A stretch of DNA of 64,000 nt from Sandarakinorhabdus limnophila DSM 17366. GTDB taxonomy: Bacteria; Pseudomonadota; Alphaproteobacteria; Sphingomonadales; Sphingomonadaceae. Under the pieces are notes generated by a model that saw only the letters and a program-made list of their open reading frames with translations, made no database searches and was not told the DNA's origin. Positions 52,054 through 61,319 of this stretch are shown piece after piece. Made by a program: the position numbers and the translations under genes. The stretch covers positions 124,001 to 188,000 of the forward strand of contig NZ_ATVO01000008.1 in NCBI RefSeq assembly GCF_000420765.1. The letters run 5' to 3'. The stretch's first letter is position 1. Each line of letters begins with the position of its first letter.

Positions 52054-53534
52054 TTCACGGTGACGAAGATCGGGTTGGCATAGAACCATAGATCAGACCA
52101 CGGATCTTCGCCCTTGGGATCGGCCGTCGGCTCCAGCTCATCGCTGCTGGTCCCGCGCACCCGCAGATAGAGCGGGCCGGTCACCGCCGGGATGCTGTGG
52201 GTCATGGTCAGCACCTCGCCCTCCCGGCGCCAATCGGCGGCGGTAAAGCGGTGGGTGACGGTGGTGGCCGGCGCGCGTGCCGCGGTGCGATCCGCAACCG
52301 GGCCCGTCACAGGCCCCATGATGAGATCAACCCGCGCCACGCCCGGCGTGCGGCCGCCGGCATTGGCCGCCGCCGGATCGCTCAGGCGGATGGTGACGGT
52401 CACAGGCTGGCCTGTGCGCGCGGCCAGCGTACCGCCAATGCCGGCACTGCTGTGGCCACTGCTGACGATCACATCCAGTTCCGATACCAGGTCGCCGGTG
52501 GTGACGAAGATGCGGCCCGAACGCAGGCCGTCAACGATGTCGCCATGGTCAGGGCGGGCCTGCACATAGGTTTTCGAATACTCGCCGGGCCAGAAATCAT
52601 TGCCGCCATCGCGCCAATTGTTGTGGCTGTCAGACGTCGCCGTGATGAACCAGCGCCGACCTTCGGCCAGCATCGAATCCCAGAAACCGCCCAGCGTCGC
52701 CGTCATCTGGTCAAAGCCGCCCAGCGTGGGCGCCCGGCCATAGCCGCCGCGGTTGCCTGTGGGATCGGGGCTGCCATCGGGTTTCAAAGCGCCGGCCTGG
52801 TGGCCGGGCGCGCCTTCCATGCCGACGGCAACGCGCGGCGCGGTGTCGTTCCAGTTGCGGAATTCTGACGGGGTATAGAGGCCCCAGGCAAAGGGCGCGG
52901 TGGCGGAGCGGCTGGGGTGATTGGCGATCAGCACCGGCGGCGCCTTCTGGTCGCGCATCATTTTCAGCGCGTCGATCATGCGGCCTTCGCTGTCCCACGC
53001 CTTGTCGGCCGGCCACGGCTCACGCTTGGAAAAGCCGGATTCGATGGTGCGCAGCTGATTGCGCTCGTCGCCGGTGAAGGGGATGATCAGACTTGAATGA
53101 TCGCCGGCCGGGGTATCGAATTCCATGCCATAGAAAATCAGCATCTCCGGCACGGCGGCCCGCGCCTTGTTCACTTCCGGCCAGGCCTGTTCGTAATTCA
53201 GCTTGCTGTGGTTGGGGCCGCCATGATCAGTGCTCACCATCCAGCGCAGGCCGAACTGGCGCGCCATCTGGGCGTTCTTGCTGATCGAATAACGCCCATC
53301 CTTGCCGAGCAGCGGGATCGGCGCCGTCTGCGGGCTGGCCGGGTTGGCTTCGTAATCGGCGCTGAATTCACTGTGGATATGATGGTCGCCGGGCAGCCAC
53401 AGCCGGCCCTTCGCGGGCACGGCGCCGGCGGTGGGCTTGTTCTGGTGCCGTTCGGCCAGGCCGCCATGGTCGCCGTGGGCGAAGGCGGGGGAAACGCAAA
53501 GAGCGGCCCATGCCGCAAGAGTGATCAAGCGCAT
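52050..53534 (-). CDS. Secreted PHP-domain metal-dependent phosphoesterase-like protein
   Basis: This 494-residue protein has a signal peptide (to about ALCVSPAFA) and a PHP-like metal-binding set: GDHHIHSEFSADYE, STDHGGPNHS and SDSHNNWRDGGNDFW. The histidines and aspartates of these motifs can bind two or three metals for phosphate-ester hydrolysis. It would act in the periplasm or outside. AGGAG precedes the ATG at 53534. It lies between the TonB receptor and phytase genes, suggesting a shared organophosphate role. Confidence 0.85.
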   Translation of the reverse strand: MRLITLAAWAALCVSPAFAHGDHGGLAERHQNKPTAGAVPAKGRLWLPGDHHIHSEFSADYEANPASPQTAPIPLLGKDGRYSISKNAQMARQFGLRWMVSTDHGGPNHSKLNYEQAWPEVNKARAAVPEMLIFYGMEFDTPAGDHSSLIIPFTGDERNQLRTIESGFSKREPWPADKAWDSEGRMIDALKMMRDQKAPPVLIANHPSRSATAPFAWGLYTPSEFRNWNDTAPRVAVGMEGAPGHQAGALKPDGSPDPTGNRGGYGRAPTLGGFDQMTATLGGFWDSMLAEGRRWFITATSDSHNNWRDGGNDFWPGEYSKTYVQARPDHGDIVDGLRSGRIFVTTGDLVSELDVIVSSGHSSAGIGGTLAARTGQPVTVTIRLSDPAAANAGGRTPGVARVDLIMGPVTGPVADRTAARAPATTVTHRFTAADWRREGEVLTMTHSIPAVTGPLYLRVRGTSSDELEPTADPKGEDPWSDLWFYANPIFVTVK

Positions 53535-53551
53535 GGAACCGCTCCTGTGCG

Positions 53552-53584
53552 AGCCCTGCCGCAGCGCAGGGCTGCGGCAGGGCT
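53552..53584 (-). terminator. Perfect intercistronic hairpin
   Basis: AGCCCTGCCGCAG (53552-53564) and CTGCGGCAGGGCT (53572-53584) form a perfect 13-bp stem with a 7-nt loop, between the TonB receptor stop and the PHP gene start. There is no U-tract. It may attenuate transcription or stabilise the receptor mRNA, letting the receptor be expressed above the enzymes. Confidence 0.7.
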
Positions 53585-53592
53585 GAGGTGGA

Positions 53593-56442
53593 TCAATAGG
53601 TGACGCGGATGCCGCCGGTGTAACGCCGGCCGAAGGTTTCACGCTCAATCGTCCGCACATCGGTGCCGACAAAGCGGCGGCCGGGGCCATTCAGCAGGTT
53701 GGACAAATCGGCATAGACTTCGATGTTCCGGGTGATGGCATAACGCGCCGACACATCGAGCTCGCCATCCTGGGCCCAATAAAAATCACCGCCCACACCC
53801 GGTTCACCCAGGCCATCGATCCAGCTGGAGCGATACTGGTAGGACACGCGGGCCGAGAAACCATACTTCTCGTAATACGGACCGATGTTCATCACGAAGT
53901 CGGAGGTACCGGGGAAGCGCACTTTGCTGCCGTCGGGAGTGGTGGCGTCGCCGCGGTTCACCGTCACGTTGGTCTGGATACCGAAGCCACCAATCCAGCT
54001 GTCCGACGCAAGGAAATTGTCCAGCTGCAGCTGGGCAGCAGCTTCAAAGCCGTAGACCTTGCCCTTGCCGCCGTTCAACGTGGTGGAGAAATTATAGACC
54101 GACCGGTCGACGCCGCCAGAGTTCAGGACGTCCGAACCGAACTGGCGGGTGAAACCGAACAGCACGTCGCGCACGTCCTTGTAAAAGGCGCCGAGCATGA
54201 AGAAGCCACCGCGGCTGGGGTAATATTCCCAGTACAGATCGACACCGCGGGTCTTCTCTGGGGTAGCATCGGGGTTGCCGCCGGAAACGGTCAAGTTTGC
54301 ATCGTTGAAGGTGAAGTTCGGGCGCAGCACCGGGTAATCCGGCCGCGCCGCGCCGGTATTGAACGACAGACGCACCTTCATGTCGGGCGCGGCGTTCCAG
54401 TTGAAGTGCACGCTGGGATACACTTGGGTGAAGCTGCGATCGATGGTGGCCAGCACGGAGTTCGTCGCGGTGACCGCGCCGGGCGTGAGGGCACGGAACG
54501 CCGAGGCCTGGTTGTTCACCTGTTCGAAGCGCGCACCATAAACGATGCTGCCCCAATCCAGCTTGGTGACGGCCATCGCATAGCCGGACAAGACCTCTTC
54601 ACGCACTTCGTAGAAGTTCGCAGTTTCGAATACATAAGGCGCAAAAGGCTGCACCTTATTGACCACGTCAATAATGTTCTGCTTGCCATGATAGGGGAAG
54701 GTGTAGCCCAACGGCAGTTGGCCCTGATAATTGCCGGGAACGGCCACCCCCTGCAGGGTGGTCGGCACCCCAGCCGCGGTGAAGATGTTATTACCATTGA
54801 AGGTTGATGTGGCGCTGATGTCGAGCAGGCTCGAGTCAACTTTCTTGGCGCGATTGTCATATTGCAGGCCAACACTGAACTTGGTGTTGCCGAACAGCTC
54901 GGTTTCGCGGCTCACGTCGATGCGGCCAGTGTAGGCGTTGGTGGTATCCACCGCCCGCAGGGAGCGGATCCGGTTGAGCGGCGCCGCGAAATCGGTGATC
55001 GCCTGCACGCGATCACCGCGCGATAACGTGCCATTGGCGGCGCGCAGCGTGCGATACAGTTCCACTTTTGACAGCTGCGGATCGGTAAGGTCGTAAAACA
55101 CTGTCGGGCGGCCGGTGGCGGTGACGCCATTGGTGCCGAACGCCGGGCTTTCATAGTTCAACTGCGACGGGAAGCTGCGATCATCCTTGGACTGGGTGTA
55201 GTTGCCGCGCCAGCTGACCGTCCAGGCATCGAACTTGTGATCGCCGCCGATGGTATTGATGAACACCGATTGCAAAAACTCGCGGCTCAGCACGTTCGCA
55301 TTGATGTCGATGCCGTAGACCGTGCCCTTAAACGGCGTGTTCACGCAAGCATCGGCATAGCCGGTGGTGTTGGGGGCCAGCACGTTGTTGGCGCAGGCAG
55401 TTGCCGCGTTGGGCGTGACGGACTCGCGGTCATCCAAGTCAAAGATGAAGTTGCTGCGCAGTTCGTTGTCGGTGAAGGCTGAATAGATCGACGTGACAAA
55501 CAGCTTGTTGTCACTGTCCGGCGCCCATTCCAGCCGGCCAGAGACGCTGTAGTTCTTGCGGGTCAGGCGATACAGCTTGTTTTCGGTTTCACGCGCCCAC
55601 ACGCGGCGGTTGGTACCGCCAATGTTGATCAGGCCATTGGGGTCTTCGTTCGAACCGACCGGGCGCAGATCGCGGCTGACCGTTTCGAAATCGGTTTCGA
55701 AATTGTCGGTGGCCATCGTGCGCTCATAGTAGCTGCCCGAGATGACCGCACCGATCTCACCGATCCCGGTTTCCCAGCGATCAGAGATCACGCCGGTGGC
55801 TTCATATTCCTTGCCACCGCCCAGATCGACATAGCCGATGCCGCCGCGCGCCGCGACGTGCAAGCCCTTGTAGTCGAAGGCGGAGCGGGTGATGACGTTG
55901 ATGTTGCCGGCGATCGTCTCGGCGGTCATGTCCGGCGTCACCGCCTTGCGCACGATCACCTGGGTAGCAATCGCCGACGGGATCGAGTCAAAGCGCGCAT
56001 CGCGGCCTTCCGGCGAGATGACGTTGATGCCGTCGAACGACAGGGTGGTCCAGTTCAGCGGCGAACCGCGCAGGTTGATGTAACGGGCCTGACCCTGGTC
56101 GCGCTGCACAGCAATGCCGGGCAGGCGGGACACGGCCTGGGCGATGTTCTGGTCGGGCAGACGGCCCACGGAGTCAGCCGACAGCACGCTGACCAGCTGG
56201 TCGCTGTTCTTCTGCACCAGCAGTGCGGCACGTTCCGATTCGCGGATCGGGCGCTCACCCGAAACGACGATCTCGCCATCGGCGGTGGTGGTGGTTTCAC
56301 CGGCGCGGGCGCGGGCGGCCTGATCGCCGCCAGCCTGATCGGCAGCTGCCATCACCTGCGCCATGGCGGGCGAGCCGGCCAGGCTGGCCAGCAGAGCAAG
56401 ACGAAGCGCGGCGGTGCCGCGGGCAGACAGGTTGAAGTTCAT
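53593..56442 (-). CDS. TonB-dependent outer-membrane receptor, phytase-operon type
   Basis: This 949-residue receptor has a signal peptide, a TonB-box-like DGEIVVSGERP, and a plug (LPDQNIAQAVSRLPGIAVQRDQG) of the large alphaproteobacterial TBDR class. A long barrel ends in IRVTY. Its size, plug type and neighbours suggest import of phosphorylated or calcium-phytate-derived compounds rather than iron. The ATG at 56442 is chosen over a longer start. It is the first gene of the operon, with a candidate Pho box about 70 bp upstream. Confidence 0.9.
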   Translation of the reverse strand: MNFNLSARGTAALRLALLASLAGSPAMAQVMAAADQAGGDQAARARAGETTTTADGEIVVSGERPIRESERAALLVQKNSDQLVSVLSADSVGRLPDQNIAQAVSRLPGIAVQRDQGQARYINLRGSPLNWTTLSFDGINVISPEGRDARFDSIPSAIATQVIVRKAVTPDMTAETIAGNINVITRSAFDYKGLHVAARGGIGYVDLGGGKEYEATGVISDRWETGIGEIGAVISGSYYERTMATDNFETDFETVSRDLRPVGSNEDPNGLINIGGTNRRVWARETENKLYRLTRKNYSVSGRLEWAPDSDNKLFVTSIYSAFTDNELRSNFIFDLDDRESVTPNAATACANNVLAPNTTGYADACVNTPFKGTVYGIDINANVLSREFLQSVFINTIGGDHKFDAWTVSWRGNYTQSKDDRSFPSQLNYESPAFGTNGVTATGRPTVFYDLTDPQLSKVELYRTLRAANGTLSRGDRVQAITDFAAPLNRIRSLRAVDTTNAYTGRIDVSRETELFGNTKFSVGLQYDNRAKKVDSSLLDISATSTFNGNNIFTAAGVPTTLQGVAVPGNYQGQLPLGYTFPYHGKQNIIDVVNKVQPFAPYVFETANFYEVREEVLSGYAMAVTKLDWGSIVYGARFEQVNNQASAFRALTPGAVTATNSVLATIDRSFTQVYPSVHFNWNAAPDMKVRLSFNTGAARPDYPVLRPNFTFNDANLTVSGGNPDATPEKTRGVDLYWEYYPSRGGFFMLGAFYKDVRDVLFGFTRQFGSDVLNSGGVDRSVYNFSTTLNGGKGKVYGFEAAAQLQLDNFLASDSWIGGFGIQTNVTVNRGDATTPDGSKVRFPGTSDFVMNIGPYYEKYGFSARVSYQYRSSWIDGLGEPGVGGDFYWAQDGELDVSARYAITRNIEVYADLSNLLNGPGRRFVGTDVRTIERETFGRRYTGGIRVTY

Positions 56443-56513
56443 GACAAGGCCCCACTGCGCCAAACCCGGTGTTCGACAGACTTGGAGGTCGCTAACCAGC
56501 CCAGGTTACGGAA

Positions 56514-56531
56514 TGGTGACTTTCAGATGAC
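56514..56531 (-). promoter_or_regulatory. Candidate Pho box upstream of TonB receptor
   Basis: On the minus strand GTCAT and GTCAC lie 11 bp apart (start to start), the spacing of PhoB direct repeats (CTGTCAT-N4-CTGTCAT). The outer CT bases of both halves are not conserved. It is 72-89 bp before the receptor start, at a sensible distance for activation. Confidence 0.35.
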
Positions 56532-56593
56532 GTTTGGGTGGCTGTGATATGTCGAATTCATGACGAGGCATCCGGGCAACAGGCCGAACCCCG

Positions 56594-56897
56594 TCAGGGC
56601 AGCGGCAAAAAGCGCCAGGCCCACACGGCCATGCCGCCCGCAATGCCGACGGCATAGGGCAGATCGGCGCCCACCTGCACCAGCCGCGGTGCATTGTCGC
56701 CGGTGACGCCGGCCACAGCCAGCCCGCGGCGCAGCAGCATCAGCGCCAGCACGCCGCCGGCAATTGCGATCAGCGCCGCCAGCGTGCCCAGAGCTGCCTA
56801 GCAGGCCGAACGCAAAGAAGTCTCCGCCTTCCGCCCAGTCAAAGCCAGGCGTGCCCAGGCCGAACAACACGGCGCCGCGCTTTGGTGGTGCCAACAT
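56594..56897 (-). pseudogene. Degenerate prepilin-peptidase-like (CpaA/A24) C-terminal fragment
   Basis: From the ATG at 56897 one frame gives VLFGLG, then GGDFFAFGLLGS. A one-base shift near 56790 gives GTLAALIAIAGGVLALMLLRRGLAVAG and LPYAVGIAGGMAVWAWRF to a stop at 56594. Together they resemble the last 100 residues of CpaA-type prepilin peptidases, but the GxGDxK catalytic motif is damaged and the N-terminal half is absent. No pilus genes are nearby. A sequencing error could also explain the frame change. Confidence 0.4.
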
Positions 56898-56954
56898 CGC
56901 TCCCGACCGTCATGGCGTAGACATAACGAGCCGCATCACGCCTGCCGAAGGCTC

Positions 56955-57848
56955 TTATTGCGCCAGTGTCTTCACGGCCGCAGCGGCTGCCGAGGCGCGA
57001 TTTTCAATCCCCATCTTTTCGAAAACCTGTTCGAGATGCTTGTTCACGGTGCGCGGAGAGATGCCCAAGATCTCGGAAATCTCACGGTTGGCCTTGCCGC
57101 GGCTGATCCACAGCAGCACTTCGGCTTCGCGCTCGGTCAGGCCATGGCGCTGGGCCAGCAGTTTCTCATCGGCACCTTTCAGCGTTTCGGTAAGACGGAA
57201 ATGCCGCTCTTCGCCCTTGGTGGCCACGGCGGCAAACTCCACCCGGCCGTCGGCAAAATCCTGCTTCACCCGCGCCTCGCCCTGGGCCAGCCGCTGCAAC
57301 TGGCCGGCCAGTGCCAGTGGCAGCTGCCCGCCTACCGCCACGCCAAAGCGGCGATCAAGAATCGCAGCGCTCTTAGGCGTCGTCCACAACACCCGCCCTT
57401 CCCCATCCAAAGCCAGCAGCGGCCGGTTACTGGCATCCAGCGCGCCCTGCGCGCCAGCGGCAATGCGGGCATTTCCCAAATGCACTTTCAGCCGCGCCAG
57501 CAGTTCGGCCAACACGATGGGCTTTTTCACATAGTCCACGCCGCCGGCCGCCAGGCCATCGAGCACATTTTCGGTTTCAGTCAGCCCGGTCATGAAGATC
57601 ACCGGCACGGATGCCAGTGCCGGATCGGCCTTGATGCGCCGCGTCGTCTCGAACCCGTCGATGCCCGGCATCACCGCATCCATCAGCACCAGATCGGGCA
57701 ATTCCGCAGCCAGGCTGGCGAGTGCGGCGTGGCCATCCCGGGCAATGCGCACGCCATAGCCTTCGCCTTCCAGCGTGTCGGTGAGGAAGCGCAGCGAATC
57801 CGGCGCGTCGTCCACCACCAATATGGTGGTGTGATGGGTTTCGGTCAT
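56955..57848 (-). CDS. Response regulator with LuxR-type DNA-binding domain
   Basis: This 297-residue protein has an N-terminal receiver domain (acidic D13/D14, phospho-acceptor D57 in LVLMDAVMPG, lysine in YVKKPI), a middle linker region (about 125-225) of unknown role, and a C-terminal LuxR helix-turn-helix (LTEREAEVLLWISRGKANRE, then ISPRTVNKHLEQVF). It overlaps the hybrid kinase by ATGA and is its likely partner. Its targets probably include the divergent amidase gene and its own operon. Confidence 0.93.
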   Translation of the reverse strand: MTETHHTTILVVDDAPDSLRFLTDTLEGEGYGVRIARDGHAALASLAAELPDLVLMDAVMPGIDGFETTRRIKADPALASVPVIFMTGLTETENVLDGLAAGGVDYVKKPIVLAELLARLKVHLGNARIAAGAQGALDASNRPLLALDGEGRVLWTTPKSAAILDRRFGVAVGGQLPLALAGQLQRLAQGEARVKQDFADGRVEFAAVATKGEERHFRLTETLKGADEKLLAQRHGLTEREAEVLLWISRGKANREISEILGISPRTVNKHLEQVFEKMGIENRASAAAAAVKTLAQ

Positions 57849-59302
57849 GGCGTCTTCTCCCCGTTCGCGACCTCAGGCTGCTGTTCTGCCAGCAACTTCT
57901 GAAAGGCAGCAAGATCAAACGCATCCAACGCCGCGGTCAAGCGCGCAACCAGCGGGCCAGCGGCGGGCACGGCTTCGGCCAAGGCAACCAGCGCCGCCGA
58001 CAGCCCGCGCACATGGCCGGTGCGCGCCAGCCGCGCCAGTTCGGCCAGATGGGCGCGTGCCGCATCGGGCAGCGCAGCAACCGGGGCCACATCCGGGACG
58101 CTGCCTTCGTAAACCCAGATCAGGCCAAGCTGGCGGCCCAGCATGCCAAACAACAGTTGCTGGTCCACCGGCTTCAGCACAAAGCCATCATGATCGCCGG
58201 TGCCGACCACGCCCACCAGTTCACTGGCATTGCCCGACACCATCAATATGCCGATCTCGCGGCCAAAGCGTTCCCGCAGGCGGCGCGCCACTTCCCAGCC
58301 GCCCAGCCCCGGCATCGACACATCGAGCAGCACCAGATCGGGCCGGCCGAGTTCCGCCAGCGACAGCCCGGCACCGCCCGATCCGGCCACAAACAGGTTG
58401 AAACCGATCGGGCGCAGCAATTCCTGCCACAGCGCCAACTGGCCGGGATCATCATCAATGGCCAATATGGTGCGGCGGCGGCCTTCATAGGCGATCGGCA
58501 GGCCGCGCGCCTGATCATCGGGCGGGACGGCATTGGGCTGCGGCAGCAACAGGCGCAGCAGGAAACGGCTGCCGGCGCCAGGCTCACTCTTCACGCCGAT
58601 CTCGCCACCCATGATCTGTGCCAGCATGCGCGACAGCGACAGACCCAGCCCAATGCCCGGCGCCACGCCGGATGCGCGGCCGCCGCCACGATCAAACGGC
58701 TGGAAAATGCGTTCCATATCCTCGGGCGCTATGCCGATGCCGGTATCGGCCACGTCGAATTCCGCCACCATCGACCGATAGCGCACCGATAGGGTAACGC
58801 TGCCGGTTTCGGTATATTTGATCGCGTTGGAAAGCAGGTTGATCAGCACCTGGCGCAGCCGTCGCTCATCGGCCAGCACCCAGGTCGGCAGGTTGGGCGG
58901 CAGGCTGAAGACAAATTCCAGGCCCTTGTTCTGCGCTTCGATGCGGAACATGGCGGCGACCTGCTCCACCAGCGCCCGCAACGCCACCGTCTCGCGGTTC
59001 AGCTTCATCACGCCGGATTCGATGCGGCTGATATCGAGCAGGCCTTCGACCAGATCGGCCAGATGTTCGGATGAGCGGCGGATGATGCGCCCGGCTTCGG
59101 TGGGGGTGATGGCGGCGCCGCGCTCCAGCAGCTGGGCATAGCCGTGAATGGCGTTCAACGGCGTGCGGATTTCGTGGGACAGGCCCATCAGAAACTGCGT
59201 CTTGGCCTGGTTGGCGGCTTCGGCCACGGCGCGCGCCTGTTCCAGCGCCGCGATGCGGGCGGCGGGATCGGTGTCAGCCGGATGCGGGCCGGGCACGTTC
59301 AT
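57845..59302 (-). CDS. Soluble hybrid sensor histidine kinase with receiver domain
   Basis: This 485-residue protein has no transmembrane segment or PAS/GAF sensor. A short coiled coil leads to the HisKA domain with H43 (MGLSHEIRTPLNAIHGYAQL), an HATPase with N-box VLINLLSNAIKY and G1 DTGIGIAPED, then a receiver (ILAIDDDPGQ, phospho-acceptor in LVLLDVSMPG) and a C-terminal helical stretch. Input is probably cytosolic or from a partner. It is coupled to the LuxR regulator. The start at 59302 is the first sensible ATG. Confidence 0.9.
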   Translation of the reverse strand: MNVPGPHPADTDPAARIAALEQARAVAEAANQAKTQFLMGLSHEIRTPLNAIHGYAQLLERGAAITPTEAGRIIRRSSEHLADLVEGLLDISRIESGVMKLNRETVALRALVEQVAAMFRIEAQNKGLEFVFSLPPNLPTWVLADERRLRQVLINLLSNAIKYTETGSVTLSVRYRSMVAEFDVADTGIGIAPEDMERIFQPFDRGGGRASGVAPGIGLGLSLSRMLAQIMGGEIGVKSEPGAGSRFLLRLLLPQPNAVPPDDQARGLPIAYEGRRRTILAIDDDPGQLALWQELLRPIGFNLFVAGSGGAGLSLAELGRPDLVLLDVSMPGLGGWEVARRLRERFGREIGILMVSGNASELVGVVGTGDHDGFVLKPVDQQLLFGMLGRQLGLIWVYEGSVPDVAPVAALPDAARAHLAELARLARTGHVRGLSAALVALAEAVPAAGPLVARLTAALDAFDLAAFQKLLAEQQPEVANGEKTP

Positions 59303-59399
59303 CGCCCTGCCTCCACCCCAGTTATCGTGCCGTCTGATCGCAACCCCATGATCCTGTTTGTTCGCAACTGCAGCAAACAGCCTAAACCGATGTGCCAAA

Positions 59400-59450
59400 G
59401 TTGCAAATCATGCCACGGCAGGCAAAGTCTGCGCGCTACTCATTTGCAAC
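59400..59450. promoter_or_regulatory. Inverted repeat in kinase/amidase divergent spacer
   Basis: GTTGCAAAT (59400-59408) and ATTTGCAAC (59442-59450) are perfect inverted 9-mers whose starts lie 42 bp apart, about four helical turns. A related TTCGCAAC is at 59371-59378. The right copy ends just before the amidase ribosome binding site. This could be the operator for the neighbouring response regulator. Confidence 0.5.
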
Positions 59451-59461
59451 AGGGGATAGAT

Positions 59462-61003
59462 ATGCGGAAACAGGCGGCGATGCTGGTGGCGGGTGCATTG
59501 GCAGTGCAAACAGCGATGGCCAGCGCCCAACCGGTGGGTGTGGCCGAAGCCAACACCGCCGCCGCCATCACCCGCATCAAGGCGCTGAATCCCAAGCTGA
59601 ACGCGGTGATCGCGGTTGATCCCACCGCGCTTGATCAGGCGCGCGCGCTTGATCGCCAGCGCAAGGCGCGTGGGCTGTTGCATGGCCTGCCGATCCTGGT
59701 GAAGGACAATGTCGACATGGCCGGGCCCTTGCCCACCACCGCCGGCAGCCTGGCCCTGAAAGACAATGTGACCGGCCGCGATGCGCCGTTCCTGGCCCGC
59801 CTGCGCGGTGCCGGTGCCGTACTGCTGGGCAAGACCAACTTGTCCGAATGGGCGAATATCCGCGCCGATGCCTCGATCTCGGGCTGGAGTGCGGTTGGCG
59901 GCCAGACCCGCAATCCGCACGCACTTTCGCGCAACACCTGCGGATCATCATCGGGCAGCGGCGCGGCGGTCGCAGCGCAGATGGTCGATGCCGCGATCGG
60001 CACTGAAACCGATGGCAGCGTCACCTGCCCGGCGGCGATGAACGGCATCGTGGGCATCAAGCCCACGGTCGGCCTGGTCAGCCGCACGCATGTCGTGCCG
60101 ATCAGCCACAGCCAGGATACAGCCGGGCCGATGACCCGCGACGTGACGCTGGCGGCGCGCTTGCTCACCGTTATGGCCGGCAGCGACCCGGCCGATCCGG
60201 CAACGAAGGAAGCTGACGCACGCAAAACCGATTATGTCGCCGCCTTGAAGCCCGACGCGCTGAAGGGTGCCCGCATCGGCGTGCTGCGCTGGGCAACCGG
60301 CTGGCACACGGGTGTCGATGCCCGCTTCGAGGCTGCACTTGGCGTGCTGAAGGCGCAGGGCGCCGTGCTGGTCGACATCACCACCGCCCCCAATCGCCGG
60401 GAGATTGGGCCCAACGAATTCACCGTGCTTCTGACCGAGCTGAAGGCCGACATGGCGGCGTATCTGGTCACCACGCCGGCCAATGTGAAGCCGCGCACGC
60501 TGGCTGACCTCATCGCCTTCAACAAGGCCAATGCGGCGGCAGAAATGGGCCTGTTCGGGCAGGACGCGTTTGAAAAGGCCGAAGCCACAAAGGGGTTGAC
60601 TGATCCGGCCTATCTGAAGGCCCGCGAAACCTCGCTGCGGCTGGCCGGCAAGGAAGGCATCGACAAGATGCTGGCCGATGCCAAGGTGGAGGTGTTGGTT
60701 GCCCCCACCACCGCGCCGGCCTGGTTCATCGATTCGGTCAATGCCGATCAGTCACCTGGCGGCGGCGCCGGCGGGCTGGCTGCAGTGGCCGGTTACCCGC
60801 ACCTCACCGTGCCGATGGGCGGCGTGCGCGGCCTGCCGGTGGGGCTGAGCTTCATCGGCCCAGCGTGGAGCGACGCCCGGCTGTTGGCGCTTGGCTATGC
60901 CTTCGAACAGGCGGCCCCTGCTATGAAGCTGACGCCGGCCATGGTGCAGACAGTGGAGGAGAGCCCTGAAGTGCAGAAGCTGTTTGCGCCCTCCGTCCGG
61001 TAG
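59462..61003 (+). CDS. Secreted amidase-signature family hydrolase
   Basis: This 513-residue protein has a signal peptide (ending MASAQP) and the amidase signature Ser-cis-Ser-Lys triad: lysine in LPILVKDNVDMAG, and serines in SSSGSGAAVAAQM and GTETDGSVTCPAAM. It would hydrolyse an amide in the periplasm. The class includes peptide amidases such as that of Stenotrophomonas. AGGGGAT precedes the ATG; the longer frame through the kinase spacer is rejected. The divergent two-component pair may control it. Confidence 0.9.
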   Translation: MRKQAAMLVAGALAVQTAMASAQPVGVAEANTAAAITRIKALNPKLNAVIAVDPTALDQARALDRQRKARGLLHGLPILVKDNVDMAGPLPTTAGSLALKDNVTGRDAPFLARLRGAGAVLLGKTNLSEWANIRADASISGWSAVGGQTRNPHALSRNTCGSSSGSGAAVAAQMVDAAIGTETDGSVTCPAAMNGIVGIKPTVGLVSRTHVVPISHSQDTAGPMTRDVTLAARLLTVMAGSDPADPATKEADARKTDYVAALKPDALKGARIGVLRWATGWHTGVDARFEAALGVLKAQGAVLVDITTAPNRREIGPNEFTVLLTELKADMAAYLVTTPANVKPRTLADLIAFNKANAAAEMGLFGQDAFEKAEATKGLTDPAYLKARETSLRLAGKEGIDKMLADAKVEVLVAPTTAPAWFIDSVNADQSPGGGAGGLAAVAGYPHLTVPMGGVRGLPVGLSFIGPAWSDARLLALGYAFEQAAPAMKLTPAMVQTVEESPEVQKLFAPSVR

Positions 61004-61319
61004 AAAGCGTAAGGGTTCCAGGCCGCGGCGGAGCATGGCGGATCCCTAAACCCGCAACCCAAACCGGGATGGGCCAGGGCAATCGGGATGGATCTAGGCT
61101 GTTGGGTCACTACTCGCTGCGGATCCACCTGGCACACGTCACCACCAAACCACTAACAGGTTTCGCGACAGGGCGCTGGCGTATTAGCACAACAGCCACA
61201 ACACCCCTGTTGCCGATGATTTTGAAGCTGTGACTTTCCACCTCGATCCTTAGCGGGATCGAGCCGGGCCAAGTTATCCGGCACGGGCGACCCCGGCTGT
61301 CAGCTTGCTGGCGCTGTTT
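61004..61319. other. 316-bp intergenic region between amidase and cyclase genes
   Basis: This spacer lies between two convergent genes. It contains one clear hairpin, CTCGATCC (61242-61249) pairing with GGATCGAG (61256-61263), and no T-run. I see no gene or RNA here. Base composition looks more A+T-rich than the neighbouring regions. Confidence 0.6.
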
